64,000 bases of DNA. It comes from Dinoroseobacter sp039192165. GTDB lineage: Bacteria > Pseudomonadota > Alphaproteobacteria > Rhodobacterales > Rhodobacteraceae. Made by a program: the position numbers and the translations under genes. How positions within the stretch are numbered: the stretch's first letter is position 1; each line of letters starts with the position of its first letter. The notes below the pieces were generated by a model. That model worked only from the letters and a program-made list of their open reading frames with translations, made no database searches and had not been told where the DNA came from. The stretch lies in NCBI GenBank assembly GCA_039192165.1, contig JBCCXD010000009.1:1-64000 (forward strand). Direction: 5' to 3'. Shown here piece after piece: positions 26,237 to 35,593 of this stretch.

Positions 26237-27421
26237 ATGGACTTTCCCGAGCGGTTTTCGTCGCTTCCGGAATACGCGTTTCCGCGTCTGCGGACTTTGC
26301 TCGACGTGCATGCGCCGGGCCGAGAGCCTTGCGCCATGACCATTGGCGAGCCTCAGCATGACTTCCCGGCATGGATTTCCCACGCTTTGGCTGAGGCGAT
26401 GCCGCTTTTCAACAAGTATCCACCTAACGAGGGCGCCGAGGACCTGCGTGGCGCCATTGCTGCGTGGGTGGATCGCCGCTACGGCGTCGCTCTGGACCCC
26501 GGCTCAGACATTATGGCGCTCAACGGAACACGAGAGGGGCTCTTCAACGCCGCTATCGCGCTCTGCCCCGAGACCAAGAACGGTGCGCGACCAGTCATCG
26601 CCGTGCCCAACCCTTTCTACCAGGTTTATGCCGTTGCCGCGCAGGCTGTTGGGGCAGAGGTTGAGTATCTGAACGCTACTGCCGAAACTGGTTTTCTGCC
26701 GGATTTTTCAGCCGTAGACCCTGCTGTTCTGGATCGCACCGCGATTGTCTACATCTGCTCCCCTTCCAATCCGCAGGGCGCAGTTGCTGATCACGCCTAT
26801 TGGGAAAACCTGATCAGGTTGGGCGAGCGGCACGACTTCCGCATATTTGCTGACGAGTGCTATTCGGAGGTTTACCGTGGCGATACACCGCCGCCGGGTG
26901 CTTTGCAGGTTGCGAACGCAGTTGGCGCTACGCCCGGGCGCGTTGTGATTTTCCATTCATTGTCGAAACGGTCGAACCTGCCAGGGCTCCGGTCGGGGTT
27001 TGTTGCCTCAGATCCTGCGACTATGACCGAAATCAAGCGCCTGCGCTCTTACGCTGGTGCGCCGCTTCCAGGCCCGCTTCAAGCTGTGGCCACGAAGGTC
27101 TGGGCTGACGAGGCGCATGTGGTCGAGAACCGTCGGCTCTACGATGCCAAGTTCGCGCTTGCCCGCGAGATCCTTGGGCACGTTGCGGGCTATTCCAGCC
27201 CCGAGGCGGGCTTTTTCCTGTGGCTGCCCGTTGAGGACGGCGAAGCCGCCGCGCTGCGGCTCTGGCGGGAACAGGGCGTGCGCGTGCTGCCGGGCTCCTT
27301 TCTGAGCCGGGACACGGATACTGGCAATCCCGGCAAGAAATTTATTCGCGTGGCGCTTGTTGCCCCGCCTGATGATGTACGGCGCGGTCTCAACGGGATC
27401 GCCGCCTGTTTGTATAACTGA
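26237..27421 (+). CDS. Class I/II aminotransferase (DapC-like)
   Basis: 394 aa. PLP-dependent fold type I. Visible: NGTREGLFNAAIAL, PNPFYQVYAVAA, YICSPSNPQG, FADECYSEVY, the PLP lysine in SLSKRSNLPGLRSGF, and the substrate Arg in KFIRVALV. The pattern is close to N-succinyldiaminopimelate aminotransferases (DapC) of the lysine/peptidoglycan pathway, a likely but unproven role. ftsK follows after 13 bp, so they may be co-transcribed. Confidence 0.9.
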   Translation: MDFPERFSSLPEYAFPRLRTLLDVHAPGREPCAMTIGEPQHDFPAWISHALAEAMPLFNKYPPNEGAEDLRGAIAAWVDRRYGVALDPGSDIMALNGTREGLFNAAIALCPETKNGARPVIAVPNPFYQVYAVAAQAVGAEVEYLNATAETGFLPDFSAVDPAVLDRTAIVYICSPSNPQGAVADHAYWENLIRLGERHDFRIFADECYSEVYRGDTPPPGALQVANAVGATPGRVVIFHSLSKRSNLPGLRSGFVASDPATMTEIKRLRSYAGAPLPGPLQAVATKVWADEAHVVENRRLYDAKFALAREILGHVAGYSSPEAGFFLWLPVEDGEAAALRLWREQGVRVLPGSFLSRDTDTGNPGKKFIRVALVAPPDDVRRGLNGIAACLYN

Positions 27422-27434
27422 AGGACCTGATCGC

Positions 27435-30296
27435 ATGGCGTACCACCCCGCACGGCAACGTGACCCGCTTTTGGACACCACCACACAGGCGGCGCTGGAG
27501 AAACGCAGCCGCGAGCTTCTGGGTATTGGGTTTCTGCTGATCGCGGGTCTTCTTACTGCGGTCCTTTGGTCCTACGCGCCGGAAGATCCGGGCTGGATGA
27601 CCACGTCTGATGCGCCACCTCAAAACTGGCTCGGGCGCACCGGTGCCGGGGTTGCCGCGCCTCTTCACATCATCATCGGGCTGGGTGCGTGGGTGCTGCC
27701 CTTTGTTTTTGCGGCCTGGGGCGTGCGGTGTCTGACACATAGCGGCGTTGAGCGTCTGATCGGACGGCTCATTTTTGCGCCAATCGCGGTCGCCGTTGCC
27801 GCCGTCTATGCGGCAACGCTCGTTCCAAACAGCGATTGGGGGCATTCCTTCGGCCTTGGTGGCTTGTTTGGCGACATGGCCCTAGGCGCCATCCTTGGTA
27901 TCCTGCCGCTTGGCATGGGGGTCGGCCTGAAGCTTGTGTCGTTCATTCTTGCGATTTCCATGGTCGCTCTGACACTGTTTTCCGGCGGGTTTACGCGAAA
28001 TGAGTTGATGCGGATCGCCGTCTTTCTTCTCGTGGGCCTGCTGCAGGTATACGAGATGGTCCTGCGCCTGCTTGGTCGCGCAAAAACCAGCGCAAGTGCA
28101 GCAACCGCGGCCGGGTGGGAAGCCCGAAAGGCCCGCGCGGCCGAACGAGCAGTTGCCGCCTCGCGGGCGCGCCGTGACCCAATGCTGACTTCGGAACCTC
28201 CGGTGACCGGGCCGCGCGTGCGTCGCGCAGATGTGGTCGCTGAACCCGAACTCGAACCCGCGCAGGCCGGGATGACGGAAAAGACGCCTGTGGACCCAAA
28301 GCCAGGTCTTCTCGCACGTGTCCGTGCACGCGCATTGAAGATGCCGGAGCCGGAACTGATTGAGCCCGATCCGATGACCGGCGATGTGCCCCATCCGGAT
28401 GAGGCGCGCGTTCAATCGATGATTACACAAGCCATCAAGCGTCGCAGCGACCGGGTGACCGGCCGTTCCATGATCCTGCCAAAAGCGCCTGCTGCCGGTG
28501 CCAGCGAGCTGCCGCCGGAGCCGCCGCTGACACGTGCGGAGCCTCCGATGACTTTGCAACCTCTCGATTCATTGGAAGAAGAGCTGATCGAACCGCAAGA
28601 GGCGGAAGCGTCAGCAAGCATTGCGCCGCTGACGCTGGATCGCGCTTCGCCGGTTTTCCAACGCCCGGTCGCAACTCCAGCCAAGGCTGTGGTTCAACAT
28701 CCTCCGCGCAAAGCTCCGGTACCCTCCAAGCAGGCGCGCGCCGAGGCTCAGCCTGTACTGCCACTCGACGCCGCAGAGCCGGAAATCTACGAGCGACCGC
28801 CGCTGTCTCTGCTTGCAAATCCGATTAGTGTTGAGCGCCACCATTTGAGCGACGAGGCGCTGGAGGAGAATGCGCGCATGCTGGAGTCGGTGCTCGATGA
28901 CTATGGCGTGAAAGGCGATATTGTCTCGGTCCGTCCCGGACCGGTGGTGACCATGTACGAACTTGAGCCAGCGCCGGGCCTGAAAGCCTCGCGGGTTATC
29001 GGTCTCGCTGACGATATCGCGCGGTCAATGTCCGCTCTGTCGGCCAGGGTCTCGACCGTGCCGGGGCGTTCGGTCATTGGGATCGAACTGCCGAATGCGC
29101 AGCGTGAAAAGGTCGTTCTGCGTGAAATTCTGTCGGGTCGCGATTTCGGGGACAGCAATCTGCGCCTGCCGCTGGCGCTTGGCAAGGATATCGGCGGCGA
29201 GCCCGTTGTCGCCAACCTGGCTAAAATGCCCCATTTGCTGATTGCCGGGACCACGGGGTCCGGTAAATCCGTGGCAATCAACACCATGATCCTGAGCTTG
29301 CTCTACAAGCTGACACCAGAGGAATGCCGTCTGATCATGATCGATCCGAAGATGCTGGAACTCAGCGTCTACGACGGCATCCCGCACCTTCTGTCGCCGG
29401 TTGTGACTGACCCCAAAAAAGCGGTTGTCGCGCTCAAGTGGGTCGTCGGCGAGATGGAAGAACGCTACCGCAAAATGTCCAAGATGGGTGTCCGCAACAT
29501 CGAGGGCTACAACGGCCGCGTGCGTGACGCGCTCGACAAGGGTGAGATGTTCACACGCACCGTTCAGACCGGATTTGACGAAGAAACCGGCGATCCGGTG
29601 TTCGAAACAGAGGAGTCGGTTCCAGAGGCCTTGCCTTATATCGTCGTCATTGTCGATGAGATGGCGGATCTGATGATGGTCGCCGGTAAAGAGATTGAAG
29701 CCTGTATTCAGCGCCTTGCCCAAATGGCGCGCGCCTCGGGCATCCACCTGATTATGGCCACGCAGCGCCCGTCGGTCGACGTCATCACCGGAACGATCAA
29801 GGCCAATTTCCCGACGCGGATCTCGTTCCAGGTCACCTCCAAAATCGACAGCCGCACGATCCTGGGCGAGATGGGCGCCGAGCAGCTGTTGGGCATGGGC
29901 GACATGCTCTATATGGCGGGTGGTTCACGAATTACCCGTGTCCACGGACCTTTCGTGTCGGACGAAGAGGTCGAAGAAGTCGTCAATCACCTCAAGTCGT
30001 TTGGGCCGCCGGCCTATATCGGGGGCGTTGTAGAAGGCCCTGCCGATGATAAGGAAAGCGATATCGACCTTGTGCTGGGTCTTGGTGGAAACACTGATGG
30101 CGAGGATGCTCTTTATGACCAGGCAGTTGCGATTGTTATCAAGGATCGTAAGTGCTCGACCTCCTACATCCAGCGCAAGCTGGCAATCGGCTACAACAAG
30201 GCAGCACGCCTTGTGGAGCAGATGGAGGACGAAGGCCTTGTCAGTCCGGCCAACCATGTTGGCAAGCGCGAGATTCTGGTGCCCGAGCAAAACTGA
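27435..30296 (+). CDS. ftsK: DNA translocase FtsK
   Basis: 953 aa from the ATG at 27435. The N-terminal 190 residues hold four hydrophobic segments that anchor it at the septum. A linker of about 270 residues is rich in Pro, Glu and Ala. The motor begins near residue 470, with Walker A GTTGSGKSVAIN and Walker B PYIVVIVDEMADLMM. The C-terminal gamma winged helix (KCSTSYIQRKLAIGYNKAA) reads KOPS to orient translocation. It pumps chromosome ends across the division septum toward dif/XerCD. Confidence 0.97.
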   Translation: MAYHPARQRDPLLDTTTQAALEKRSRELLGIGFLLIAGLLTAVLWSYAPEDPGWMTTSDAPPQNWLGRTGAGVAAPLHIIIGLGAWVLPFVFAAWGVRCLTHSGVERLIGRLIFAPIAVAVAAVYAATLVPNSDWGHSFGLGGLFGDMALGAILGILPLGMGVGLKLVSFILAISMVALTLFSGGFTRNELMRIAVFLLVGLLQVYEMVLRLLGRAKTSASAATAAGWEARKARAAERAVAASRARRDPMLTSEPPVTGPRVRRADVVAEPELEPAQAGMTEKTPVDPKPGLLARVRARALKMPEPELIEPDPMTGDVPHPDEARVQSMITQAIKRRSDRVTGRSMILPKAPAAGASELPPEPPLTRAEPPMTLQPLDSLEEELIEPQEAEASASIAPLTLDRASPVFQRPVATPAKAVVQHPPRKAPVPSKQARAEAQPVLPLDAAEPEIYERPPLSLLANPISVERHHLSDEALEENARMLESVLDDYGVKGDIVSVRPGPVVTMYELEPAPGLKASRVIGLADDIARSMSALSARVSTVPGRSVIGIELPNAQREKVVLREILSGRDFGDSNLRLPLALGKDIGGEPVVANLAKMPHLLIAGTTGSGKSVAINTMILSLLYKLTPEECRLIMIDPKMLELSVYDGIPHLLSPVVTDPKKAVVALKWVVGEMEERYRKMSKMGVRNIEGYNGRVRDALDKGEMFTRTVQTGFDEETGDPVFETEESVPEALPYIVVIVDEMADLMMVAGKEIEACIQRLAQMARASGIHLIMATQRPSVDVITGTIKANFPTRISFQVTSKIDSRTILGEMGAEQLLGMGDMLYMAGGSRITRVHGPFVSDEEVEEVVNHLKSFGPPAYIGGVVEGPADDKESDIDLVLGLGGNTDGEDALYDQAVAIVIKDRKCSTSYIQRKLAIGYNKAARLVEQMEDEGLVSPANHVGKREILVPEQN

Positions 30297-30363
30297 GCCG
30301 ACACACGCGGAGGTGAGCGCGTTGCTATGGCATAGCGCGTCGCTGCGTCTTACGTATCACGCC

Positions 30364-30975
30364 ATGATGAACAGACGCTCTTTGGTGACCTTGGCCAGCG
30401 CGACCGTGTTGACGGCCGCGCTCCCGGCGCGTGCCTCCACGCCAGTGCCCCTGCCGCAGATCTCTGCATATCTGCAAGGTTTGGGCGAAGCGCAGGCCCG
30501 TTTCAGGCAGATCAATGCTGACGGGAGCCAGTCGACCGGGACACTTTTCCTCAAGCGGCCCGGACGGGCCCGGTTCGAATACGACGCGCCGGCAGAGGTT
30601 CTGGTGATGATCGGTTCCGGGACCGTGGCGATTTTCGACGACCGGGGAGATTCCAATCCCGAGAGTTATCCTCTGCGGCGCACGCCCTTGAACGTGCTGT
30701 TGTCCCGGCGTGTAGATCTTGCGGGGTCCGACATGATCACCGGGCATAGGCGGGATGGAGAGTTCACAACCATTATCGCTCGCGACCCAGACAATCCCGA
30801 GTACGGAACCATCGCGCTTCAATTCCTTGAGCAGCCCTTGCGTCTTGCGCAGTGGATCATTGTTGGCGAGAGCGGGGAACAGACGGTGGTTGAGTTGGGT
30901 CCGCTGGAAACCCCGGAACCGCTGTCTGCGTTTCTTTTTGATATCACATACGAAAAACGTCAGCGGGAGCGCTGA
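30364..30975 (+). CDS. lolA: Outer-membrane lipoprotein carrier LolA
   Basis: 203 aa from the ATG pair at 30364. The signal peptide is about 25 residues with an N-terminal twin Arg (NRRSLVTLAS), so Tat export is possible. The mature protein has LolA marks: YLQGLGEAQARFRQ, GTLFLKRPGRARFEYD, a pair of Asp after the beta-sheet core (IFDDRGD) and TPLNVLLSRR. It ferries lipoproteins across the periplasm to the outer membrane. No clear ribosome site is seen, so the exact start is uncertain. It follows ftsK closely, as in other alphaproteobacteria. Confidence 0.92.
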   Translation: MMNRRSLVTLASATVLTAALPARASTPVPLPQISAYLQGLGEAQARFRQINADGSQSTGTLFLKRPGRARFEYDAPAEVLVMIGSGTVAIFDDRGDSNPESYPLRRTPLNVLLSRRVDLAGSDMITGHRRDGEFTTIIARDPDNPEYGTIALQFLEQPLRLAQWIIVGESGEQTVVELGPLETPEPLSAFLFDITYEKRQRER

Positions 30976-30980
30976 CGTTT
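30955..30980. terminator. Hairpin terminator shared by convergent lolA and transglycosylase genes
   Basis: Perfect 11-bp stem AAACGTCAGCG (30955-30965) and CGCTGACGTTT (30970-30980) with loop GGAG. The stem includes the last codons and the stop of lolA. It sits between convergent genes and carries A-tracts before and T-tracts after, so it could terminate in both directions. Confidence 0.75.
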
Positions 30981-31000
30981 GTCACTTCGAAGGGTAGGGC

Positions 31001-31585
31001 TCAGGCCTTGCCGCAGGACTTTAGCTGCAGATCGTACATCACCGCACGGCTGCCAACGTCGTTCGCAACCCGCATCAACCATTGCTTCTGGTTATAGCTG
31101 CCGCGGCCATAGCCGGTGTGCCCTTCGTGATAGGCCAGGTAGTGACGGCGTGCATCGGTTTTGGGAATTCCATGGCGTTCGAAGGTCTCGTGCATGTACC
31201 AGCCCATGAAGTCCGTTGCGTCGTCGATCTTATTACGGCGCCCGGAGTAGTTCCGAGTTTCATTGCGGTAGTCATCCCACGTTCCGTCAAGCGCCTGCGC
31301 ATAACCGAAGGCCGAACTCTGTCTGCCCATCGGGATCACGCCAAGCGTATACCGGTAGGGCGTACGCGCATCGGACATAAATTTGCTCTCTTGATAGAGC
31401 GTCGCCATCTGGACGGCGACCGGCGTACCCCATTTCTTTTCGGTACGCTTCATGGCCCGAAGATACTTCGGGCGTTCATCCACGATTGCACAAGCGTTAT
31501 CCAGCCTAGACGGGGGCGTATTTGACCCCGACCCGCAGGCCGCCAACGCGCACAGTGCAATCGAGAGGCATAGGTTTCTGCTCAT
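31001..31585 (-). CDS. Lytic transglycosylase-like lipoprotein
   Basis: 194 aa. A short signal peptide ends in lipobox LAAC (Cys17). The remainder has the SLT/lysozyme-like pattern: ATLYQESKF (catalytic Glu), then SSAFGYAQALDGTWDDYR and LAYHEGHTGYGRGSY. It would cleave the glycan strands of peptidoglycan from an outer-membrane anchor. It converges on lolA with a shared terminator hairpin. Confidence 0.88.
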   Translation of the reverse strand: MSRNLCLSIALCALAACGSGSNTPPSRLDNACAIVDERPKYLRAMKRTEKKWGTPVAVQMATLYQESKFMSDARTPYRYTLGVIPMGRQSSAFGYAQALDGTWDDYRNETRNYSGRRNKIDDATDFMGWYMHETFERHGIPKTDARRHYLAYHEGHTGYGRGSYNQKQWLMRVANDVGSRAVMYDLQLKSCGKA

Positions 31586-31668
31586 CCTGCTCTCTCATTT
31601 TATTTTTCTGAAATCATACAGTATTTTGCCGCGCCAGAACAAAGGAATTCTAAGAAAACGGGGGCGGT

Positions 31669-32550
31669 TCAGATCACGATTGCGAGTAGGAGCGACAGAA
31701 GTGCCACGCTCATGAGCGTGGAGACGACCACCAGCCCTGCCACAGCATCGGCGTCTGCCTCGTACTTCTCTGCCAGCAAATAGGATGTAACAGCCACCGG
31801 CGTGGCCAGTTGCAGTACAAGAACGCCAAAGGCTACGTGGTCCAGGCCGAACCAGGTTCCGACACCCCAGCCAATTCCGGCGCAGATGACGAACTTGGCG
31901 GCGGACAACCAGACTGCGCGGCCGATGCGGCTCGGGCTGAGACGCGCAATCGCAACACCGAGCGTAATCAGCATGATCGGGATCGCCATTTGTCCGATCA
32001 AGTCCAGTGCATTTGTCAAAAACAGGGGTGTTTCCCAGCCTTGCCACAAAAATAATGCGCCCAGCAGCGTGGCGGCGACCATTGGCTCGCGGATCAGTTT
32101 GCCGAGACCCCCGCCACCGGAGACGACCCATATCCCGAAACTGAAAGACAGGATTGCCATGACTGCAAAGACAATCACCGCATAGCTGAGCCCAAGATCT
32201 CCAAACGCAAACAGCGCTAGGGGAAGGCCCAGATTTCCGGTGTTGCCATAGCTGAGCGGAGCAAGATACGTGCGCTGATCCAGTCCGGCCAGCTTGACCA
32301 GTGCAGCGGTGGCGACCGTGACCCCCACGTAGGCCGCGAGCGAGGCCAGAGACAATGCGCTCAAAGCGGCCGGATCGATCTCGGCTTGCATCAATGCGAC
32401 GAAAATCAGGCATGGCACAGCAAGCGTCATCGACAGTCGCGTCACAAACTCAAGACGGTATTCAAAACCCAGCTTTACCCACGTAAAACCAACTGCTGCG
32501 AGCAGGAAAACAGGCGCAACCACGTTCAGGACTGTTAAGGTAAGGTTCAC
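31669..32550 (-). CDS. AEC (auxin efflux carrier) family transporter
   Basis: 293 aa with about ten hydrophobic segments arranged as two five-helix halves. The family marks are APVFLLAAVGFTWVKLG, SYGNTGNLGLPLALFAFGD and QMAIPIMLITLGVAIARL. Bacterial members move malonate, malate or other small carboxylates; the substrate here is unknown. It diverges from hspQ (84-bp gap). Confidence 0.9.
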   Translation of the reverse strand: MNLTLTVLNVVAPVFLLAAVGFTWVKLGFEYRLEFVTRLSMTLAVPCLIFVALMQAEIDPAALSALSLASLAAYVGVTVATAALVKLAGLDQRTYLAPLSYGNTGNLGLPLALFAFGDLGLSYAVIVFAVMAILSFSFGIWVVSGGGGLGKLIREPMVAATLLGALFLWQGWETPLFLTNALDLIGQMAIPIMLITLGVAIARLSPSRIGRAVWLSAAKFVICAGIGWGVGTWFGLDHVAFGVLVLQLATPVAVTSYLLAEKYEADADAVAGLVVVSTLMSVALLSLLLAIVI

Positions 32551-32634
32551 ACTCTGTTTCCCGTCGCGACCGTTTGTTCAATGGACATCAATTGCCCTTC
32601 TGCGTATTTTAGCTAAGTAGAAGGTATTAGTGTC

Positions 32635-32961
32635 ATGTTGAAAGCGAACGCAAAATATCACCTCGGACAGGTTGTCCGGCACCGCAAGCATCCGTTTCGC
32701 GGCGTAGTTTTTGATATCGATCCGCAGTTTTCCAACACCGACGAATGGTACGCGGCCATCCCAGAGGACAGCCGCCCGCGCAAAGACCAGCCTTTCTATC
32801 ATCTGCTCGCCGAAAATGATCAAAGCTACTATGTGGCCTATGTATCTGAGCAGAATCTGATCCTGGATGGTGCGTCCGGTCCGGTGGATCATCCCGATCT
32901 GGCCGATTTGTTCGGGGATTTCGAAGGCGGGAAGTACCCGCTGCATTTCCAGCTCAACTGA
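32635..32961 (+). CDS. hspQ: Heat shock protein HspQ
   Basis: 108 aa. YccV/HspQ-like hemimethylated-DNA-binding-fold protein. Signature: KYHLGQVVRHRKHPFRGVVFDIDP, WYAAIPEDSRPRKDQPFYHLLAE and YVAYVSEQNL. In E. coli HspQ modulates Lon and is stress induced. The gene ends 8 bp inside the convergent rhodanese gene. Confidence 0.95.
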   Translation: MLKANAKYHLGQVVRHRKHPFRGVVFDIDPQFSNTDEWYAAIPEDSRPRKDQPFYHLLAENDQSYYVAYVSEQNLILDGASGPVDHPDLADLFGDFEGGKYPLHFQLN

Positions 32962-33358
32962 GCGGACCCTCGTCCTTTACTTCGATTGGCAGACCCGCGT
33001 CTTTCCAGCCTTTGAACCCGTCCGCGATCTCGGCAATGTTGTCGACCCCCATATCCTGGAGCGCGACAACGCTCAGGGCAGACCGCCATGCGCTGCCACA
33101 GAACAACACCAGCGTTTTGTCTGTCGCCAAAGCGGGCTTGTGATAGGGACTTTGCGGGTCGAGCCAGAACTCCAGCATTCCGCGCGGGGCATGGAAAGCA
33201 CCTGGAACACGTCCATCACGGTTTAACTCCCGGACATCACGTATATCGACAAGGAGCGCGTTGCCCTCATCGGCTGCCTTGCGTGCCTGTGCCGGGCTCC
33301 ATGTCGTGATTTTCTCTTTCGCCTCGGCGACCATTTCGGCCACGGGTCGGATCGCCAT
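32954..33358 (-). CDS. Rhodanese-like sulfurtransferase
   Basis: 134 aa, single rhodanese domain. The acceptor Cys87 lies in the active-site loop LFCGSAWRSAL, with DIRDVRELNRDGRVPGAFHAPRG before it. The ser/ala-containing loop differs from the CRxGxR/T of thiosulfate sulfurtransferases, so the sulfur donor is uncertain. No signal peptide, so cytoplasmic. It is followed 12 bp upstream on the map by the gamma-glutamyltransferase gene on the same strand and could be its co-transcribed downstream partner. Confidence 0.9.
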   Translation of the reverse strand: MAIRPVAEMVAEAKEKITTWSPAQARKAADEGNALLVDIRDVRELNRDGRVPGAFHAPRGMLEFWLDPQSPYHKPALATDKTLVLFCGSAWRSALSVVALQDMGVDNIAEIADGFKGWKDAGLPIEVKDEGPLS

Positions 33359-33370
33359 GACACCCTCCGC

Positions 33371-34954
33371 TCAATATCCCAGCGCGCATCCATCCTTGCG
33401 CGGATCGGATGCGCCTTGCAAGACACCCGTTTCAGGATCGATCCAGATCGCCTGCGCGCCCCCAATGGGCGTGTCGGGAACGGACACCTGGTGCCCCATC
33501 TCTGTAAGCTCTTCGCGGACCTTGTCCGAGTACCCGCGTTCCACCAGCAAACCCTGCGTGGGGTCGGGAAAGGAGCGCGGCGCATCCAGTGCGGCCTGCG
33601 GGTGCAAACCGTAGTCAATCACGTTGGTCAGCACCCGGGCATGGCCATTGGGCTGGTACGCGCCCCCCATGACGCCAAAAGGCATCACCACCTTGCCATT
33701 CTGCCGCAACATCGCGGGAATTATCGTATGCAAAGGTCGCTTGCCGCCCTTCGCCTCGTTCGGGTGGCCCTCCTCGAGCGTGAAACCGGCCCCTCGGTTC
33801 TGGAACAGGATGCCAAACTTGTCGGTTGCGATGCCTCCGCCGAAGCCGTGGAAGATAGAGTATATCAGCGACACGACCATCCGGTCCTTGTCGACCACGG
33901 TAATGTAGATGGTTTCCTTGTGCACGGCCTCGGACACCGCGTGGACGTCGGCGATCGCCCGTTTTGGGTTTATCAGCGCGGCAAGCGCCTTGGCGGTTTC
34001 GGGGGCCAGCATATGTGCGATCCTGGTGGTGTAATCGGTATCTGCGATGATCCGATCGCGGGTGTTATAGGCGAGTTTTGCTGCCTCAGCCTCCAGATGG
34101 GCACGTTCAGTGCCCCAGGGTTCGAGCGAAGGCAGGTCGAACTCGGCCAGAATGTTGGCCATCAGAATTGCCGTTGCGCCGTGCCCGTTGGGTGGATGTT
34201 CTACCAGCTCGGTACCCTTATAGGTCCCGCTGATCGGCGCAGCGATCGTGCAGGACGTGGCGGCAAAGTCGTCCAGGGTGTGTGCGCCGCCCATCGATTG
34301 CAACGCAGCCACCATGTCCTCGGCTACCTCGCCGGTATAGAACCCATCGCGACCTTCCGCGGCGACGCGACGCAGAACCTCCGCCTGCCCAGGAGCGCGG
34401 AAGACCTGTCCGGGCTGCGGGACACGTCCAGCCAGCAGGTAGTGCTCGCGCGCAACCCCTTGCAAAACCGCGGCGTCACTTTCCCAGTCAAACGCTGTGC
34501 GCGGACCGACCGGAATTCCGGCATCGGCGTAGTGAATCGCGGGCGCCAGCACGTCGGCGAGCGGCATGTTTCCCCATGCTTTGTTCATGTGACAAAACGC
34601 GTCCATCGCTCCGGGGATGGTCACGGCGTGTGGCGAGTCCAGCGGCATCGTCTCATGCCCCGCGGCGCGCAGTTCCGCGGCGTCGAGCCCTGCCGGGCCG
34701 CGGCCCGAGCCATTGATACATCTAATATCTTCTGTGCCGGGCAATTTGATCAGCGCAAAGCAGTCTCCTCCGATCCCGGTCATCTGCGGTTCGCATATGC
34801 CGAGAAGGATAGCAGCCCCGGTTGCCGCATCGACCGCATTGCCGCCCTTTTGAAGGATATCAACTGCGATTTTTGAGGCCAGCGGTGTCGATGTGGCACA
34901 CATGCCGTTCTCGGCAAATACCGCCGAGCGGCCCGGTAAATGGAAGTCGCGCAT
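33371..34954 (-). CDS. Gamma-glutamyltransferase family protein
   Basis: 527 aa. Ntn-hydrolase that self-cleaves before a catalytic Thr. That residue is Thr348 in HKETIYITVVDKD, aligned with Thr391 of E. coli GGT. Other family blocks are GGNAVDAATGAAILLG, MTGIGGDCFAL, SPHAVTIPGAMDAF, EHPPNGHGATAI, and the terminal small-subunit GVMGGAYQPNGHARV. No signal peptide is evident, unlike periplasmic GGT. Members of this subfamily include cephalosporin acylase-like and glutathione hydrolase-like proteins; the substrate is not fixed by sequence. Confidence 0.93.
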   Translation of the reverse strand: MRDFHLPGRSAVFAENGMCATSTPLASKIAVDILQKGGNAVDAATGAAILLGICEPQMTGIGGDCFALIKLPGTEDIRCINGSGRGPAGLDAAELRAAGHETMPLDSPHAVTIPGAMDAFCHMNKAWGNMPLADVLAPAIHYADAGIPVGPRTAFDWESDAAVLQGVAREHYLLAGRVPQPGQVFRAPGQAEVLRRVAAEGRDGFYTGEVAEDMVAALQSMGGAHTLDDFAATSCTIAAPISGTYKGTELVEHPPNGHGATAILMANILAEFDLPSLEPWGTERAHLEAEAAKLAYNTRDRIIADTDYTTRIAHMLAPETAKALAALINPKRAIADVHAVSEAVHKETIYITVVDKDRMVVSLIYSIFHGFGGGIATDKFGILFQNRGAGFTLEEGHPNEAKGGKRPLHTIIPAMLRQNGKVVMPFGVMGGAYQPNGHARVLTNVIDYGLHPQAALDAPRSFPDPTQGLLVERGYSDKVREELTEMGHQVSVPDTPIGGAQAIWIDPETGVLQGASDPRKDGCALGY

Positions 34955-35086
34955 GTCTTGTGGTTCCCCGTAAGCCCGGGAGTGGCGCCGGGCTGTCTTG
35001 TCTTTTCCTCACCGGTACTTAGACCGCGACGAAGAAAGGTCCAAGCAAGGTTTTGCGACGGGTCTCCTCAACGCGTAAAGCGAAAT

Positions 35087-35584
35087 TCAGGTATTAGGTT
35101 TGCTGTCTCCACTGTAGGGTAGTGTGAGCCGAATTCTGTTGGTATCTGCGTCGCGCTCATAGCTCAGGTCGTGCGCCAGGTTGCGCAGCAGGAACCACCC
35201 GAAGCCACCCTCTGGTAAACTGGACAGCGAACCATCGGTGGCAGGCAGAAGCCCCTCCGGCAGTACGCCTCCCGGCACAGGATCGCCCGTGTCTTCAGTC
35301 AATATCCGCACGCCTGTCTCACAAAGAACGATCCGGAGAGTTATGCGCCCTGCTCCTTCTTCGCGATAGGCGTGCTCGACAATATTGTTCAAAAGCTCGG
35401 CCAGCACGATCTCGGTTCGCTGGCAGAGGTCTGGGTTACCTGTGTGCTGATCAAGAAAAAGACGGACCTTTGCCACCAGATCCCTAACCTCGCCCAAGTG
35501 GCTCCCGATTGTGCGCGAAAGTTCCGCGCCTGCAGTCGGCATTGGGTGTGCCGACTGTGGGTTCGCGGAAAATGCGCGCGCCAT
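35087..35584 (-). CDS. ATP-binding anti-sigma regulatory factor (RsbW/SpoIIAB-like kinase)
   Basis: 165 aa. A GHKL/HATPase_c domain of the serine-kinase anti-sigma type: the N box RTEIVLAELLNNIVEHAY and the G1/G2 region TEDTGDPVPGG...SLPEGGFGWFLLRNLAHDL. Such proteins sequester a sigma factor or other partner and phosphorylate a STAS antagonist. That antagonist is very likely the gene immediately upstream (9-bp gap). No sigma factor or phosphatase lies nearby. Confidence 0.9.
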   Translation of the reverse strand: MARAFSANPQSAHPMPTAGAELSRTIGSHLGEVRDLVAKVRLFLDQHTGNPDLCQRTEIVLAELLNNIVEHAYREEGAGRITLRIVLCETGVRILTEDTGDPVPGGVLPEGLLPATDGSLSSLPEGGFGWFLLRNLAHDLSYERDADTNRIRLTLPYSGDSKPNT

Positions 35585-35593
35585 AACCAGCCC

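Noticed and set aside
33416..34876. 486-codon plus-strand frame inside the gamma-glutamyltransferase gene
   Set aside because: Antisense shadow; the GGT reading has its catalytic Thr and all family motifs.
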